A DNA stretch of 64,000 nucleotides from Actinomyces sp. (GTDB lineage Bacteria > Actinomycetota > Actinomycetes > Actinomycetales > Actinomycetaceae), in assembly GCA_022649165.1 (NCBI GenBank), contig JALCNR010000012.1, positions 1-64,000 on the forward strand. Direction: 5' to 3'. Below the pieces are notes generated by a model, which saw nothing but the letters and a program-made list of their open reading frames with translations, was not told where the DNA came from and did not search any database. The position numbers and the translations under genes are program-made. Shown here piece by piece: positions 18,396-28,392 of the stretch. Position 1 is the stretch's first letter. Each line of letters opens with the position of its first letter.

Positions 18396-20507
18396 TCACT
18401 CGCCCGCCGCCCCCTCCGCCCCGGCGTCCGGCCGCAGGTCGAGGCGGCGCAGGACCTGGGCGTTGAGGGCGACGATGACTGTGGACAGCGACATGAGGAT
18501 CGCGCCCACCGACATCGGCAGGACGAACCCGATCGGGGCGAGCACCCCGGCCGCGAGGGGCACCGCGACCAGGTTGTACCCGGCCGCCCACCACAGGTTC
18601 TGCCGCATCTTCCGGTAGGCGGCGCGCGACAGCTCGATGACCGAGAGGACCGATCGCGGATCGTCGCCGGCCAGGATCACCCCGGCCGAGGCGATCGCGA
18701 CATCCGTGCCCGCCCCGATCGCGATGCCGACATCGGCTGTCGCCAGCGCGGGCGCGTCGTTCACGCCGTCCCCGACCACCGCGACCGTACGACCCTCCTC
18801 CTGAAGGGCGGACACGACGGAGGCCTTGTCCTGCGGCCGTACACCTGCGACATAGCGGTCGATCCCGAGTTCCCCGGCGACCGAGGCCGCCACCGCCTCC
18901 GCATCTCCGGTGACCATCACGACGCGGAGATGCCGGGCGCGCAATGACCCAACCGCACGACGGGACTCGGGACGCACCCCGTCGGCCAGCGCGATCGCCC
19001 CGACCACACGCCCGTCGAGGACCACGTGCAGCACCGTCGCGCCTCTGGCGTCCCACCCGACCGTCGCCCCGAGCGGCGCGAGACCGTCGCGCGCCAGCAG
19101 GGCGGGGCCGCCGACCTCGACGACCCGCCCGTCCACCGTGGCCCTGACGCCGAACGCCGGAGACGACTGGAAGTCCGCGGCCGGGTGCGGGCGCGCTCGG
19201 CGCCGGTCGGCCTCGGCGAGGATCGCCCGGGCGAGCGGATGCTCGGAGTCGGACTCGGCGGCCGCGGCGAGCGCGATGAGGGCCCCGGCGTCGAGGTCGG
19301 CGCCCGGGGACGCCAGGACATCCGTGACCACCGGCGTGCCCAGGGTGAGCGTGCCCGTCTTGTCGAAGAGCACAGTGTCGACGGTGCGCATCCGCTCCAA
19401 CGCCAGCCGGTCCTTGACGAGGATGCCGACGCGGGCCGCCCGCTCCGTGGCGATCGAGACGACCAGGGGGATGGCGAGCCCGAGGGCGTGCGGGCAGGCG
19501 ATGACCAGGACCGTGATGGCTCGGATCACCGCGTCGTCCGGCCGTCCGGCGAGCGCCCAGACCGCCGCCGTGATCGCCGCCGCGGCCAGGGCGAACCAGA
19601 ACAGCAGCGCCGCAGCGCGGTCGGCGATCCGCTGCGCGCGCGACGTCGAGTTCTGAGCGTCGGCCACGAGCCGCCGGATGCCGGCCAGCGCCGTGTCGTC
19701 GCCGACCGCGCCGACCCTCACCCGGAGCCCCGAGTCGGTCGCCACCGTGCCGGCCACCACCGGATCGCCCTGCGCCCTCCGGACCGGGCGCGACTCGCCG
19801 GTGATCGTCGACTCGTCGAGGGCGGCGGCTCCCGCGACGATCACGCCATCGGCCGGTACCCGGCTGCCGGGGCGGACCACCACGACATCCCCGACAGCCA
19901 GCTCGTCCGGGGGGACCGTGACGGTGGCCGACCCCTCGATCCGTTCCGCCCGGTCCGGGAGCAACGCCGCCAGGGAGTCCAGCGCCGAGGTCGTCTGGGC
20001 CAGGGAGCGCATCTCGATCCAGTGGCCCAGGAGCATGATGACGATGAGGAGGGCCAGCTCCCACCAGAAGTCGAGCGCGTCGTCGAGGATGCCGAGGTCC
20101 GCGCCCCAGGAGGCGAGGAAGGCGACCGTGATCGCCAATGCGATCAGCGTCATCATCCCCGGTCGGCGGGAGCGGAGCTCCGAGACCGCGCCCGTCAGGA
20201 ACGGCCGGCCGCCCCACAGGTACATCGCCGTGCCGACGACCGGCGGGATCCAGGGGATCGGTCCCGTGGCGGGCACTGTGTAGCCCGCGATCATCGCGAA
20301 GGCCGGGGAGAACCCGACGACCGGCAGCGCGAGGGCGAGCATGATCCAGAAGAGCCGCCGGAACCCGGCGACGTGCCCGCCGTGACCGGTGCGCCCCATG
20401 CTCCCATGTTCGCCTCCCCCATGGCTCATGTGGACGTGGTCCCTGTGGGCATGGTCCGTCATCCCGGCGTGGCCGGCAGTTCCATCGTGAACGTCCTCGT
20501 CATGCAC
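18396..20507 (-). CDS. copB: copper-translocating P-type ATPase, CopB type
   Basis: A 703-residue P1B ATPase. The N terminus is a His-rich metal-binding tail (repeated HD, HGG and HAH groups in the first 45 residues), with no CxxC domain. The membrane motif is CPH (VIACPHALG), typical of the CopB/P1B-3 subgroup for Cu+/Cu2+, followed by DKTGTLTLG, the nucleotide-binding HP of SEHPLA, and GDGVNDAPAL. The GTG at 20507 has an excellent ribosome site (GAGGGAG, six bases upstream), so longer upstream frames are rejected. A CsoR-like palindrome lies 47 bases upstream, pointing to copper-induced export. Confidence 0.93.
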   Translation of the reverse strand: MHDEDVHDGTAGHAGMTDHAHRDHVHMSHGGGEHGSMGRTGHGGHVAGFRRLFWIMLALALPVVGFSPAFAMIAGYTVPATGPIPWIPPVVGTAMYLWGGRPFLTGAVSELRSRRPGMMTLIALAITVAFLASWGADLGILDDALDFWWELALLIVIMLLGHWIEMRSLAQTTSALDSLAALLPDRAERIEGSATVTVPPDELAVGDVVVVRPGSRVPADGVIVAGAAALDESTITGESRPVRRAQGDPVVAGTVATDSGLRVRVGAVGDDTALAGIRRLVADAQNSTSRAQRIADRAAALLFWFALAAAAITAAVWALAGRPDDAVIRAITVLVIACPHALGLAIPLVVSIATERAARVGILVKDRLALERMRTVDTVLFDKTGTLTLGTPVVTDVLASPGADLDAGALIALAAAAESDSEHPLARAILAEADRRRARPHPAADFQSSPAFGVRATVDGRVVEVGGPALLARDGLAPLGATVGWDARGATVLHVVLDGRVVGAIALADGVRPESRRAVGSLRARHLRVVMVTGDAEAVAASVAGELGIDRYVAGVRPQDKASVVSALQEEGRTVAVVGDGVNDAPALATADVGIAIGAGTDVAIASAGVILAGDDPRSVLSVIELSRAAYRKMRQNLWWAAGYNLVAVPLAAGVLAPIGFVLPMSVGAILMSLSTVIVALNAQVLRRLDLRPDAGAEGAAGE

Positions 20508-20553
20508 GTCGTTCTCCCTCTCGGGCCGATCGGTCGCCGCACCCGATGTCAAT

Positions 20554-20570
20554 ATACCCCCATGGGGTAT
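20554..20570. promoter_or_regulatory. CsoR-like copper operator
   Basis: ATACCCC-CAT-GGGGTAT is a perfect inverted repeat of seven bases matching the pattern bound by CsoR copper-sensing repressors. It overlaps a TATATT hexamer (minus strand, 20556-20551) that may be the copB -10 box. No csoR gene is in the window. Confidence 0.72.
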
Positions 20571-20623
20571 CTGATGGCGAGAGGATGCGCTCAGACGGCA
20601 GCCGGGAGGACTCCCTCGACGCA

Positions 20624-20665
20624 CGGGGAGAGGCCCGGCGCTCACAGGCGCCGGGCCTCTCCCCG
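20624..20665 (-). terminator. strong hairpin terminator
   Basis: CGGGGAGAGGCCCGGCG (20624-20640) pairs perfectly over 17 bases with 20649-20665 around an eight-base loop. It follows the small gene at 20701-20928 and separates it from the copB promoter. Confidence 0.85.
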
Positions 20666-20700
20666 TCCGATCACGCCACGAGCGTGGCGATCGCAGTTCC

Positions 20701-20928
20701 TCAGGCCGCTGGAATCAGCTCCAGGCCGAGATAGTCGGCGGCCGCCTCGCGTCGTCCCGGCTCGCGCAGGGCCTCGATCGCATTGCGGATATCAGCGTCC
20801 GACCAGTCCTCGAACCAGGGACGCACCGCGTCCGCCAAGTGGTCGGCCAACACGTTGTTGGCCTGACGCCCGCTGTGGCGGTCGTGGACGGATACCGTCT
20901 GCGGCATGTTCATCGTATTCATCATCAT
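20701..20928 (-). CDS. small protein of unknown function
   Basis: A 75-residue protein I do not recognise. It starts with a Met-rich stretch (MMMNTMNM), then a polar region with HDRHSGRQ, then an amphipathic, acidic C-terminal half predicted to be helical (VLADHLADAVRPWFEDW, AIEALREPGRREAAADYLG). The ATG at 20928 has a near-ideal ribosome site (GGAAGGAGAAGAG), better than any neighbour's. The frame continues 25 codons upstream, but without a better start. A strong terminator follows, so this is probably a monocistronic gene. There is no membrane segment or signal peptide. Confidence 0.6.
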   Translation of the reverse strand: MMMNTMNMPQTVSVHDRHSGRQANNVLADHLADAVRPWFEDWSDADIRNAIEALREPGRREAAADYLGLELIPAA

Positions 20929-21212
20929 CTCTTCTCCTTCCTCTTCCTCGGACGCCGTCGCTGGTATGTGCAGATGGAGCACAGGCAACCAGCGGCAGCT
21001 CACGCGTTATTCGCGTCCTGCCTCCAGGCTCTCGCCGTCGGGCCTCGAAGTGGGACACCATTCGGTTGAACGCAACCGAAGAGTTCATTATTCCATGCCC
21101 GCCGCCATCGGGCAAGCGCGCCGTCCGCCGCACTGCGGATCACGTCTGCCGACCACGGCCTGGCACATCGGCGTGCCGAGCCGAGGACGCCCTCGTCGAC
21201 GAGGGCTGGGAG
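20929..21212. other. intergenic region with operator-like palindrome
   Basis: This stretch, with the pyk terminator up to 21251, makes a gap of 323 bases without a gene I can support. It is noticeably less GC-rich near 21060-21095. It holds TTCGGTT-GAACGC-AACCGAA (21061-21080), a perfect seven-base inverted repeat that could be a regulator site for the small gene transcribed leftward. I see no other gene. Confidence 0.45.
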
Positions 21213-21239
21213 GGGGCGGCGCCCCTCGGACGCCGCCCC
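21213..21239 (-). terminator. terminator after pyk
   Basis: GGGGCGGCG (21213-21221) pairs perfectly with CGCCGCCCC (21231-21239) shortly past the pyk stop. Confidence 0.75.
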
Positions 21240-21251
21240 GGCTCCCGCGGA

Positions 21252-22697
21252 TCACTCCGCCTGCGAGCCCCCGATCACATAGTCGACCTGATCGCCGACG
21301 GTGTGCACGCGGACCAGGTTCGACGATCCGGAGATCCCCGGCGGCATCCCCGCGACGATCACCAGGTTGTCCCCCCGGTCCGCCAGATGCGCCGACTGGG
21401 CGACCTGGTCGACCTGCCACACCATGTCATCGGTGTGGCGGACCGCCGGGACCCGGTAGGTCTGCACCCCCCAGGACAGGGCGAGCTGGCGCCGGGTCTC
21501 CTCCAACGGAGTGAACGCGAGCATCGGGATCGGGCTGCGCAGACGCGACAGGCGTCGGGCCGAGGAGCCGGACTGCGTGAAGGTCACGAGGAACTTCGTG
21601 TCCAGGCGCTCTCCCACGTGGGCCGCGGCCTCGCAGATCACCGAGGCCCGATCGACGACGTAGGCGCCCAGGGGGGCGATGCGCTCCCCGCCGTTCTCCT
21701 CGGTGTTCTCCACGATGCGGGCCATGGTGCGCACTGCCTCGATCGGGTAGGCGCCCACCGAGGTCTCCCCCGACAGCATCACCGCGTCCGCCCCGTCCAG
21801 GATCGCGTTCGCGCAGTCGGAGGCCTCCGCGCGGGTGGGCCGCGGGTTCTTGATCATCGACTCCAGCACCTGCGTGGCGACGATCACCGGTTTCGCTGCC
21901 CGGCGGGCGAGCTCGATGGCGCGCTTCTGCACCAGGGGGACCGCCTCGAGGGGCATCTCCACGCCCAGGTCGCCGCGGGCGACCATGATGCCGTCGAAAG
22001 CCTCGACGATCTCCTCGATGGCGTCGACGGCCTGCGGCTTCTCGATCTTCGCGATGACCGGGCGGTGGACGCCCTCCTCGTCCATGATCTGGTGGACGTC
22101 ATCGATGTCGGTGGCCGAGCGCACGAAGGACAGGGCGATGAAGTCCGCGCCGATGCGCAGCCCCCAGCGCAGGTCATCGCGGTCCTTCTCCGACAGGGCG
22201 GGCACCGACACGGCGACGCCGGGAAGGTTGAGGCCCTTGTGGTCCGAGACCACTCCGGGCACCTCCACGCGGGTGACCACATCCGTGCCAGTGACCTCGA
22301 CGACGCGCACCGCGACGTTACCGTCGTCGATGAGCAGGAGATCGCCGGGGCTGCAGTCCCCGGGGAGGCCCTTGAAGGTCGTTCCCACGCGCTCCTTCGT
22401 GCCCTCGACGTCCTCGATGGTGATCGTGAAGACATCGCCCACATTGAGCTGCTGGGGACCGTCCTTGAAGGTCTCCAGGCGGATCTTCGGTCCCTGGAGG
22501 TCCACGAGAATGGCCACCGCCCGGCCCGAGGTCGAGGCCGCGCGCCGGATGCGCTCGATGACGACCTCCTGCTCCTCGGTCGTGCCGTGGGAGCGGTTGA
22601 TCCGCGCCACGTCCATCCCCGCGTCGACCAGTGCCTGGACCTGTTCCGGTGATTCCGTGGCCGGACCCAGTGTGCATACGATTTTCGCTCGGCGCAT
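21252..22697 (-). CDS. pyk: pyruvate kinase
   Basis: A 481-residue pyruvate kinase, converting phosphoenolpyruvate and ADP to pyruvate and ATP in glycolysis. It begins MRRAKIVCTLGPATES, has the active-site region VIAKIEKPQAVD with the catalytic Lys, the metal-binding Glu and Asp in that region, and the signature ATQVLESMIKNPRPTRAE followed by GADAVMLSGETSVGAYP. The usual hydrophobic residue in the early RIN-x-SHG motif is Arg here (RINRSHG). The ATG lies seven bases after a TAGACT -10 box, so it is probably leaderless and transcribed apart from lgt. Confidence 0.97.
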   Translation of the reverse strand: MRRAKIVCTLGPATESPEQVQALVDAGMDVARINRSHGTTEEQEVVIERIRRAASTSGRAVAILVDLQGPKIRLETFKDGPQQLNVGDVFTITIEDVEGTKERVGTTFKGLPGDCSPGDLLLIDDGNVAVRVVEVTGTDVVTRVEVPGVVSDHKGLNLPGVAVSVPALSEKDRDDLRWGLRIGADFIALSFVRSATDIDDVHQIMDEEGVHRPVIAKIEKPQAVDAIEEIVEAFDGIMVARGDLGVEMPLEAVPLVQKRAIELARRAAKPVIVATQVLESMIKNPRPTRAEASDCANAILDGADAVMLSGETSVGAYPIEAVRTMARIVENTEENGGERIAPLGAYVVDRASVICEAAAHVGERLDTKFLVTFTQSGSSARRLSRLRSPIPMLAFTPLEETRRQLALSWGVQTYRVPAVRHTDDMVWQVDQVAQSAHLADRGDNLVIVAGMPPGISGSSNLVRVHTVGDQVDYVIGGSQAE

Positions 22698-22704
22698 GGC
22701 ACTC

Positions 22705-22710
22705 AGTCTA
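22705..22710 (-). promoter_or_regulatory. -10 box of leaderless pyk promoter
   Basis: TAGACT on the minus strand, seven bases before the pyk ATG at 22697, within the 89-base lgt-pyk gap. Confidence 0.55.
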
Positions 22711-22786
22711 CCGGTACCGGGGGCCCTCTGGGAGGAAGGTCCCGTCCCCGCTCAGGCCCGCATCGGTCCCGAGTCGGCGCGGATCC

Positions 22787-23761
22787 TCACCGATCCCCCG
22801 GCGTCTCTCCCGCCGTGTCCGGTTCGTCACGGAGTCGCGGGAGAGGCGTCTGGGGCGGGGCGGCGTCCGCCCCGGAGGACTGGACGGCGCGACTGGCCCG
22901 GCGCTCCATCGCGGCCTCGTGCTCGGCGGGGGTGAGCCGGGTTGGCGCCCCGATGCGCCCGGCGGCCAGAAACAGGACGAGGCCGAGGAGGAAGACCACG
23001 ATGGAGGTCCACACGTTGAGCCTCAGGCCCAGGACATGCTGGGCGGTGTCGATACGGAGCATCTCGATCCACACGCGCCCGGCCGTGTATGCCATGAGGT
23101 AGAGGGCGAAGACCTGGCCGGACCGGAAGGTGCGGCGCCGGTCGACCCAGACGATGAGCGCCGCCATGAGGAGGTTCCACAGGCACTCGTAGAGGAAGGT
23201 CGGATGGAACAGTGTCCCCGACGGGTAGCCGGCGGGCAGATGGGTGTCGTCGATGCGCAGACCCCACGGCAGTGTCGTGGACGCCCCGAAGAGCTCCTGG
23301 TTGAAGTAATTGCCCCACCGCCCGATCGCCTGCGCGACGAGCAGGGCCGGCGCGATCGAGTCCGCGAGCGGGCCGAAACGCTGGTGCGCGCGCCGCATGG
23401 CGATCCACGCGCCCACCGCCCCCACGGCCACGCCGCCCCAGATCCCGAGTCCCCCCTTCCAGATCTCGAGGATCTCCACCGGATTCCCGCCCTCGCCGAA
23501 GTACTGGTCGGGGGAGGTGACGACGTGGTACAGGCGCGCCCCGACGATCCCCAGGGGGATCGCCCACAGAGCCACGTCGTACAGGATCTCGCCGTCGCCC
23601 CCGCGCTCGGCGTAGCGCCGCGCCGTCCACCACACCGCGACGATCATCCCGATGACGATGAGGATCCCGTAGGCGCGCAGCGGGATCGGGCCGAGGTGCC
23701 ACACGCCCCGGGGGGGAGAGGGGATGGCGGCCGCCACCACCGCGGCGATCGGCCCCGTCAT
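22787..23761 (-). CDS. lgt: prolipoprotein diacylglyceryl transferase
   Basis: A 324-residue integral membrane enzyme that moves diacylglycerol from phosphatidylglycerol to the lipobox cysteine of prolipoproteins, the first step of lipoprotein maturation. It has about seven membrane helices, an early Tyr-Gly motif (IPLRAYGILIVIG), the signature around IGRWGNYFNQELFG and a helix with AYTAGRVWIE. The C-terminal tail of about 50 residues is polar and disordered. The ATG overlaps the trpA stop as ATGA, which rules out the much longer open frame upstream and shows translational coupling. Confidence 0.95.
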   Translation of the reverse strand: MTGPIAAVVAAAIPSPPRGVWHLGPIPLRAYGILIVIGMIVAVWWTARRYAERGGDGEILYDVALWAIPLGIVGARLYHVVTSPDQYFGEGGNPVEILEIWKGGLGIWGGVAVGAVGAWIAMRRAHQRFGPLADSIAPALLVAQAIGRWGNYFNQELFGASTTLPWGLRIDDTHLPAGYPSGTLFHPTFLYECLWNLLMAALIVWVDRRRTFRSGQVFALYLMAYTAGRVWIEMLRIDTAQHVLGLRLNVWTSIVVFLLGLVLFLAAGRIGAPTRLTPAEHEAAMERRASRAVQSSGADAAPPQTPLPRLRDEPDTAGETPGDR

Positions 23762-24567
23762 GGGCGCGCTCCCCGCACGCCCTGCGCCAGGTCGCGGGCG
23801 AGGCGGCCCAACTCGGCCAGCCCTCGGTCCGTGTCCACGTCGAAGAGCGTGCGCACCAGCGCCGATCCGACGATCACGCCGTCCGCATAGGCCCCGATGT
23901 CGCGGGCCTGGGATCCCGTCGACACGCCGAGGCCCACGCACACGCGCGGCGCGCCGGCCGCCCGCGTGCGTTCCACGAGCGCCCGGGCGTGGTCGTCGAC
24001 GACCGTCCGCGCCCCCGTGACCCCCATCGTCGAGGCCGCGTAGACCCATCCGCGGGAATGGGAGGCGATGAGGCGCAGGCGGTGCTCCGGCGAGGACGGG
24101 GCGACCAGGTACACCCGCTCCAGCCCGTGGGCCTGCGCGGCCGTCTCCCACTCCTGGCCCTCCTCGGGAGGCAGGTCCGGCGTGATGAGCCCCGCGCCGC
24201 CGACGGCCGCGAAGTCGCGGGCGAAACGCTCCACGCCGTACCACTCGATCGGGTTCCAGTAGGTCATCGACAGCGTCGCGATGCCGTAGGAGGTCAGTTC
24301 GTCGACCGCGTGCAGCAGGTCCTCCAGGTGCGTGCCGTGCTCCAGCGCCGCGACCGTCGCCCGCTGAATCGTGGGCCCGTCCATCCCGGGATCGGAATAG
24401 GGGAAGCCCAGCTCCAGGACGTCCGCGCCGCTGTCAGCGAGGACCTTGCCGGCCCGGATGGAGTCCTCGACGCTCGGGAAACCGATGGGAAGGTAGCCGA
24501 TGAGGGCCGCGTCCCCGCGCCCCGCCGCCGCGTCGATCGCGGCCGCGCTGGATCTCGCCCGTGTCAT
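23758..24567 (-). CDS. trpA: tryptophan synthase alpha subunit
   Basis: A 269-residue TIM barrel that cleaves indole-3-glycerol phosphate to indole and passes it to TrpB. Catalytic Glu52 ([10 protein letters not shown]) and Asp63 (GMDGP) are in place, and a glycine-rich phosphate site (VIVGSALV) sits near the end. Its ATG overlaps the trpB stop by four bases (ATGA) and its stop overlaps the lgt start likewise. Confidence 0.97.
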   Translation of the reverse strand: MTRARSSAAAIDAAAGRGDAALIGYLPIGFPSVEDSIRAGKVLADSGADVLELGFPYSDPGMDGPTIQRATVAALEHGTHLEDLLHAVDELTSYGIATLSMTYWNPIEWYGVERFARDFAAVGGAGLITPDLPPEEGQEWETAAQAHGLERVYLVAPSSPEHRLRLIASHSRGWVYAASTMGVTGARTVVDDHARALVERTRAAGAPRVCVGLGVSTGSQARDIGAYADGVIVGSALVRTLFDVDTDRGLAELGRLARDLAQGVRGARP

Positions 24568-25871
24568 GCCCGCTCCTGTCCGTCTGCGCTACGCCGTGTC
24601 CCCCGTGATGCGCCCGACACGGCGCTCGGGTCGATGACCTGGAGCGTCGCGTCCCCCAGCCGGAACCATGCCGCCGCCGTGTCGACGTCCTTGTCCCCGC
24701 GCCCCGACAGACATGCCAGGACGATCGGCGCCTCGTCGCCCTCGAAAGGCCCGCCATGGGACGCCACCCGCTCGAGGGCCCATTGGCGGGCGCCCGCCAG
24801 GGCGTGCGAGGACTCGATCGCGGGGATGATGCCCTCCGTTCGCGACAGACGCAGGAAGGCGTCCATCGCCGGTGCGTCGTCGACGGGCCGATAGTGGGCG
24901 CGTCCCGTTCTGGACAGCCACGCGTGCTCGGGCCCCACGCCAGGGTAGTCCAGGCCCGCCGAGATCGAGTGGGACGGCTTGGTCTGGCCGTCGCGGTCCT
25001 GGAGGACGAAGGTGCGCGCTCCGTGCAGCACGCCCGTCTGGTCCGCCGTGATCGAGGCCGCGTGACGGCCCGTCGCCACGCCCTCGCCCCCGGCCTCGCA
25101 TCCGATGAGCTCCACGTCGGCATCGTCGAGGAACGCCGTGAACGTGCCGATCGCGTTCGACCCTCCCCCGACGCAGGCGCAGACCATGTCGGGCAGCCGC
25201 CCGGTCCGTCCGAGGATCTGGGAACGCGCCTCATCGCCGATGACCCGCTGAAGGTCGCGGACCATGGTCGGGAACGGGTGAGGGCCCGCCGCGGTGCCGA
25301 AGATGTAGTTCGTCGTCTCCGCGTTGGTCACCCAGTCCCGGAACGCCTCGTTGATGGCGTCCTTGAGCGTCTGCGACCCCTGGGTGACGGCCACGACCTC
25401 TGCGCCCAGCATCTGCATCCGCGCGACGTTGAGGTGCTGGCGCTCGGTGTCCTCTCGACCCATGTAGATCGTGCAGTCCAGTCCCAGCAGGGCGGCCGCC
25501 GTCGCGGTGGCCACGCCGTGCTGGCCCGCCCCGGTCTCCGCAATGACGCGCGTCTTGCCCAGCTCCTGGGTGAGCAGCGCCTGGCCGAGCACGTTGTTGA
25601 TCTTGTGGGAGCCCGTGTGGTTGAGGTCCTCGCGCTTGAGGAACACGCGAACCCCGCCCAGGTCCGCCGCGAAACGGGGGACCTCCGTGAGCAGGGACGG
25701 CCGTCCCGCGTAGTTCACCAGCAGGTCGTCCAGGCGGGCGCGGAAGCCGGCGTCATGCCATAGCCGCTGCCAGGCCTCATCAAGTTCCTCCAGCGTCCCC
25801 ATCAGCGGCTCGGCGACGAACCGCCCCCCGAACTCGCCGAAGTACGGACCTCCCTTGTCGGCCAGACCCAC
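24564..25871 (-). CDS. trpB: tryptophan synthase beta subunit
   Basis: A 435-residue PLP enzyme that joins indole and serine to make tryptophan. The PLP lysine is Lys90 in [10 protein letters not shown]. The phosphate-binding GGGSNAIG and the [10 protein letters not shown] substrate loop are intact. The GTG start comes one base after the trpC stop. The C-terminal tail, beyond residue about 400, is a poorly conserved extension ([13 protein letters not shown]). Confidence 0.97.
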   Translation of the reverse strand: MGLADKGGPYFGEFGGRFVAEPLMGTLEELDEAWQRLWHDAGFRARLDDLLVNYAGRPSLLTEVPRFAADLGGVRVFLKREDLNHTGSHKINNVLGQALLTQELGKTRVIAETGAGQHGVATATAAALLGLDCTIYMGREDTERQHLNVARMQMLGAEVVAVTQGSQTLKDAINEAFRDWVTNAETTNYIFGTAAGPHPFPTMVRDLQRVIGDEARSQILGRTGRLPDMVCACVGGGSNAIGTFTAFLDDADVELIGCEAGGEGVATGRHAASITADQTGVLHGARTFVLQDRDGQTKPSHSISAGLDYPGVGPEHAWLSRTGRAHYRPVDDAPAMDAFLRLSRTEGIIPAIESSHALAGARQWALERVASHGGPFEGDEAPIVLACLSGRGDKDVDTAAAWFRLGDATLQVIDPSAVSGASRGTRRSADGQERA

Positions 25872-25872
25872 G

Positions 25873-26718
25873 TCACTCCCCCTGCCTGGCGGCGCGCATG
25901 CGCGCCCTCCTGTTCGCGCGCAGGGCCGGATGCTGCCCCGCGCTCACCATGTCGCACACAGCCTCCTCGGGGTCTCCCGAGGTGACCAGCGCCTCGCCCA
26001 CCAGCACCGCATCCGCGCCCCAGCGGGCATATTCGAAGACATCGTGGGGGCCGTGCACGCCGGACTCGGCCACCGCGACGATCCCCTCCGGGATGACGTC
26101 GATGACCTCTTCGATGACCGTCGGGTCGACGTCGAGGGTCGTGAGGTCGCGCGCGTTGACGCCGATGACCCTCGCGCCCGCGTCCAGCGCCCTCAGTGCC
26201 TCCAGGCGGGAGTGGACCTCCACCAGCGCCGTCATGCCCAGGGACTCGACCCGCTCGATGAGCGAGACCAGCGCCTGCGACTCCAGCGCCGCGACGATGA
26301 GCAGGACGATGTCCGCCCCGTGGGCGCGCGCCTCGTGGACCTGGTAGGGCGTGACCACGAAGTCCTTGCGTAGGACCGGGATGTCCACCGCCGCGCGCAC
26401 CGCGTCCAGGTCCGCCAGGGACCCGTGGAATCGGCGGGCCTCGGTGAGCACCGAGATCGCGGTGGCCCCGCCCTTCTCATAGAGGGCTGCCAGCTGCGCT
26501 GGCTCCGGGATCTCCGCCAGGAAGCCCTTCGAGGGCGAGGAGCGTTTGACCTCGGAGATGATCGACACGGCCCCGTCGTGCTCGCGCAGCGCCGCCAGGG
26601 CGTCGCGCGCATCGGGGGCCCGTCGGGCCCGGGCCTTCACCTCGTCCAGGGAGAGTGCCGACTGCCGCTCGCGAAGGTCCTCAAGGACCCCGGCGATGAT
26701 GTCGTCGAGGACGGTCAT
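25873..26718 (-). CDS. trpC: indole-3-glycerol phosphate synthase
   Basis: A 281-residue TIM barrel that closes the indole ring. The family signature [10 protein letters not shown] is at residues 56-65. Lys110-type catalytic residues appear in [13 protein letters not shown], and [14 protein letters not shown] follows. A good ribosome site (GGAAGG) precedes the ATG, 36 bases past the trpE stop. TrpD and TrpF are not encoded in this cluster, so they must be elsewhere. Confidence 0.96.
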   Translation of the reverse strand: MTVLDDIIAGVLEDLRERQSALSLDEVKARARRAPDARDALAALREHDGAVSIISEVKRSSPSKGFLAEIPEPAQLAALYEKGGATAISVLTEARRFHGSLADLDAVRAAVDIPVLRKDFVVTPYQVHEARAHGADIVLLIVAALESQALVSLIERVESLGMTALVEVHSRLEALRALDAGARVIGVNARDLTTLDVDPTVIEEVIDVIPEGIVAVAESGVHGPHDVFEYARWGADAVLVGEALVTSGDPEEAVCDMVSAGQHPALRANRRARMRAARQGE

Positions 26719-26754
26719 CCGTCAGTCCTTCCGCTCGGGAGCTGTTCCCTGATG

Positions 26755-28392
26755 CTAGCCGCGGTCCCGCCCCCCACCCGAATCGGGGCCATCATCCGGA
26801 TCTGCGCAAACCGTGGCGAGCATCGAGGCGCATAGGACCGAGGACAGGGCCGCAGCCGCCTTGTTGCGCGTCTCCTCGTACTCCGTGGCGGGCACGGAGT
26901 CGGCCACCAGCCCCGCCCCCGCCTGGACGGAGGCCACACCCCCGCGCAGGCACGCGGTGCGGATCGCGATGGCCAGGTCCGCGTCGCCGGACAGGTCGAA
27001 ATAGCCGACGACGCCCCCGTAGACGCCGCGCGCCGCGGGTTCCATCTGGTCGATGAGCCGGATCGCGCGCGGTTTCGGCGCTCCGGACAGTGTCCCGGCG
27101 GGGAAGGTCGCGACCAGGCAGTCCAAGGCGTCCACTCCCGGGCGCAGCAGGCCGGTCACCGTCGAGGAGATGTGCTGGATGTGCGAGTACCGTTTGATCT
27201 CCATGAGGGTGGACACCTCGATGGTCGCGGGGACGCACACCTTCGACAGGTCGTTGCGGGCGAGGTCCACGAGCATGACGTGCTCGGAGAGCTCCTTCGG
27301 ATCGGCCAGGAGCTCCTCGGCGAGCGCCCGGTCCTCGGCCCGGGTGGCGCCGCGCGGGCGCGACCCCGCGATCGGGTACGTCCACACCCGCTCGCCCTCG
27401 GTGCGCATGAGCGTCTCGGGGGAACTGCCCACCACCTCGTAGTCCCCGCCCCGCCCGTCGGGCAGGCGGAGATAGTACATGTAGGGCGAGGGGTTGACGG
27501 TGCGCAGGACCCGGTAGACATCGAGGCCCGAGGCGTCCGTGGTGACATCCGCCCGCTGGGACACCACGACCTGGAAGACCTCTCCGTCCCGGATCGCCCG
27601 CTTCGCGGCGCGGACGCTGGCCTCATACGCCTCGCGCGTCGAACGGTGGCGGACCACCGGAGGTTCGGCGGGGACGCCTTCGCCCCCGGCGGGCCCGGTG
27701 AGCCCGCGCACGCCGAGCACCGCGGGGCGCAGCGGGGAGGACAGCCGCTCCGACATCGCGTCCAGCCGCGCGAGGGCCCCCTCGTAGGCGGCATCCACCC
27801 GGGCGGCGCTGCCGTCCATGTTCCACGCGATGGCGATGAGCCACATCGACCCGTCCGAATGGTCGATCGCCGCGACCTCGGTCGCCAGGCACAGCACGGC
27901 GTCCGGAACGTCGGTCTCATGGGGCGCGTCCGCGGCGAGCGTCGGCTCCCACTCGGGGATGATTCCCCATCCCAGCGACCCCACCAGGGCTCCGGTGAGC
28001 GGGGGCAGACCCGGCAGCGGGTCGGCGCGGAGAGTGGCCAGCGCCGAGTGGAGGACCTCCAGCAGTGTGCCCTCGCGCAGCGCGCCCGCGGGATGCGCGC
28101 CCTGCCAGGAGGCCCGGCCGTCCCGTGCGATGATCGCTCCGGCCGACCCGGCGCCGATAAACGACCACCGGCCCCAGGCGCCGTCATGCTCGGCGGACTC
28201 CAGGATGTACGTGCCGGGCCGGTCCTGGGCGAGCTGGCGGTACACGCCGACGGCCGAGAGCTCGTCGGCGAGGACCCGCCGGGCCACCGGGATGACGCGC
28301 CGCGTGCGGGCCAGGGCGCGGAATCCCTCACGCGTGGGCCATGTCGCCCCCCATTCGAGCCCGGTTGCGTCAGGGGCGGGGGCACCCGTCAT
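26755..28392 (-). CDS. trpE: anthranilate synthase component I
   Basis: A 545-residue chorismate-binding enzyme that makes anthranilate with a glutamine amidotransferase partner. The tryptophan-inhibition region is near the N terminus (YILESAE). The catalytic core shows [29 protein letters not shown], the [11 protein letters not shown] helix and [13 protein letters not shown]. The ATG overlaps the hisI stop (ATGA), so the much longer open frame upstream is rejected. No trpG lies alongside. The last 20 residues are an acidic, glycine-rich tail. Confidence 0.96.
   Translation of the reverse strand: MTGAPAPDATGLEWGATWPTREGFRALARTRRVIPVARRVLADELSAVGVYRQLAQDRPGTYILESAEHDGAWGRWSFIGAGSAGAIIARDGRASWQGAHPAGALREGTLLEVLHSALATLRADPLPGLPPLTGALVGSLGWGIIPEWEPTLAADAPHETDVPDAVLCLATEVAAIDHSDGSMWLIAIAWNMDGSAARVDAAYEGALARLDAMSERLSSPLRPAVLGVRGLTGPAGGEGVPAEPPVVRHRSTREAYEASVRAAKRAIRDGEVFQVVVSQRADVTTDASGLDVYRVLRTVNPSPYMYYLRLPDGRGGDYEVVGSSPETLMRTEGERVWTYPIAGSRPRGATRAEDRALAEELLADPKELSEHVMLVDLARNDLSKVCVPATIEVSTLMEIKRYSHIQHISSTVTGLLRPGVDALDCLVATFPAGTLSGAPKPRAIRLIDQMEPAARGVYGGVVGYFDLSGDADLAIAIRTACLRGGVASVQAGAGLVADSVPATEYEETRNKAAAALSSVLCASMLATVCADPDDGPDSGGGRDRG

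Noticed and set aside
20547..20552. TTGACA (minus strand) upstream of copB as a -35 box
   Set aside because: No plausible -10 hexamer lies 16-18 bases downstream; TATATT within the operator is a better -10 candidate.
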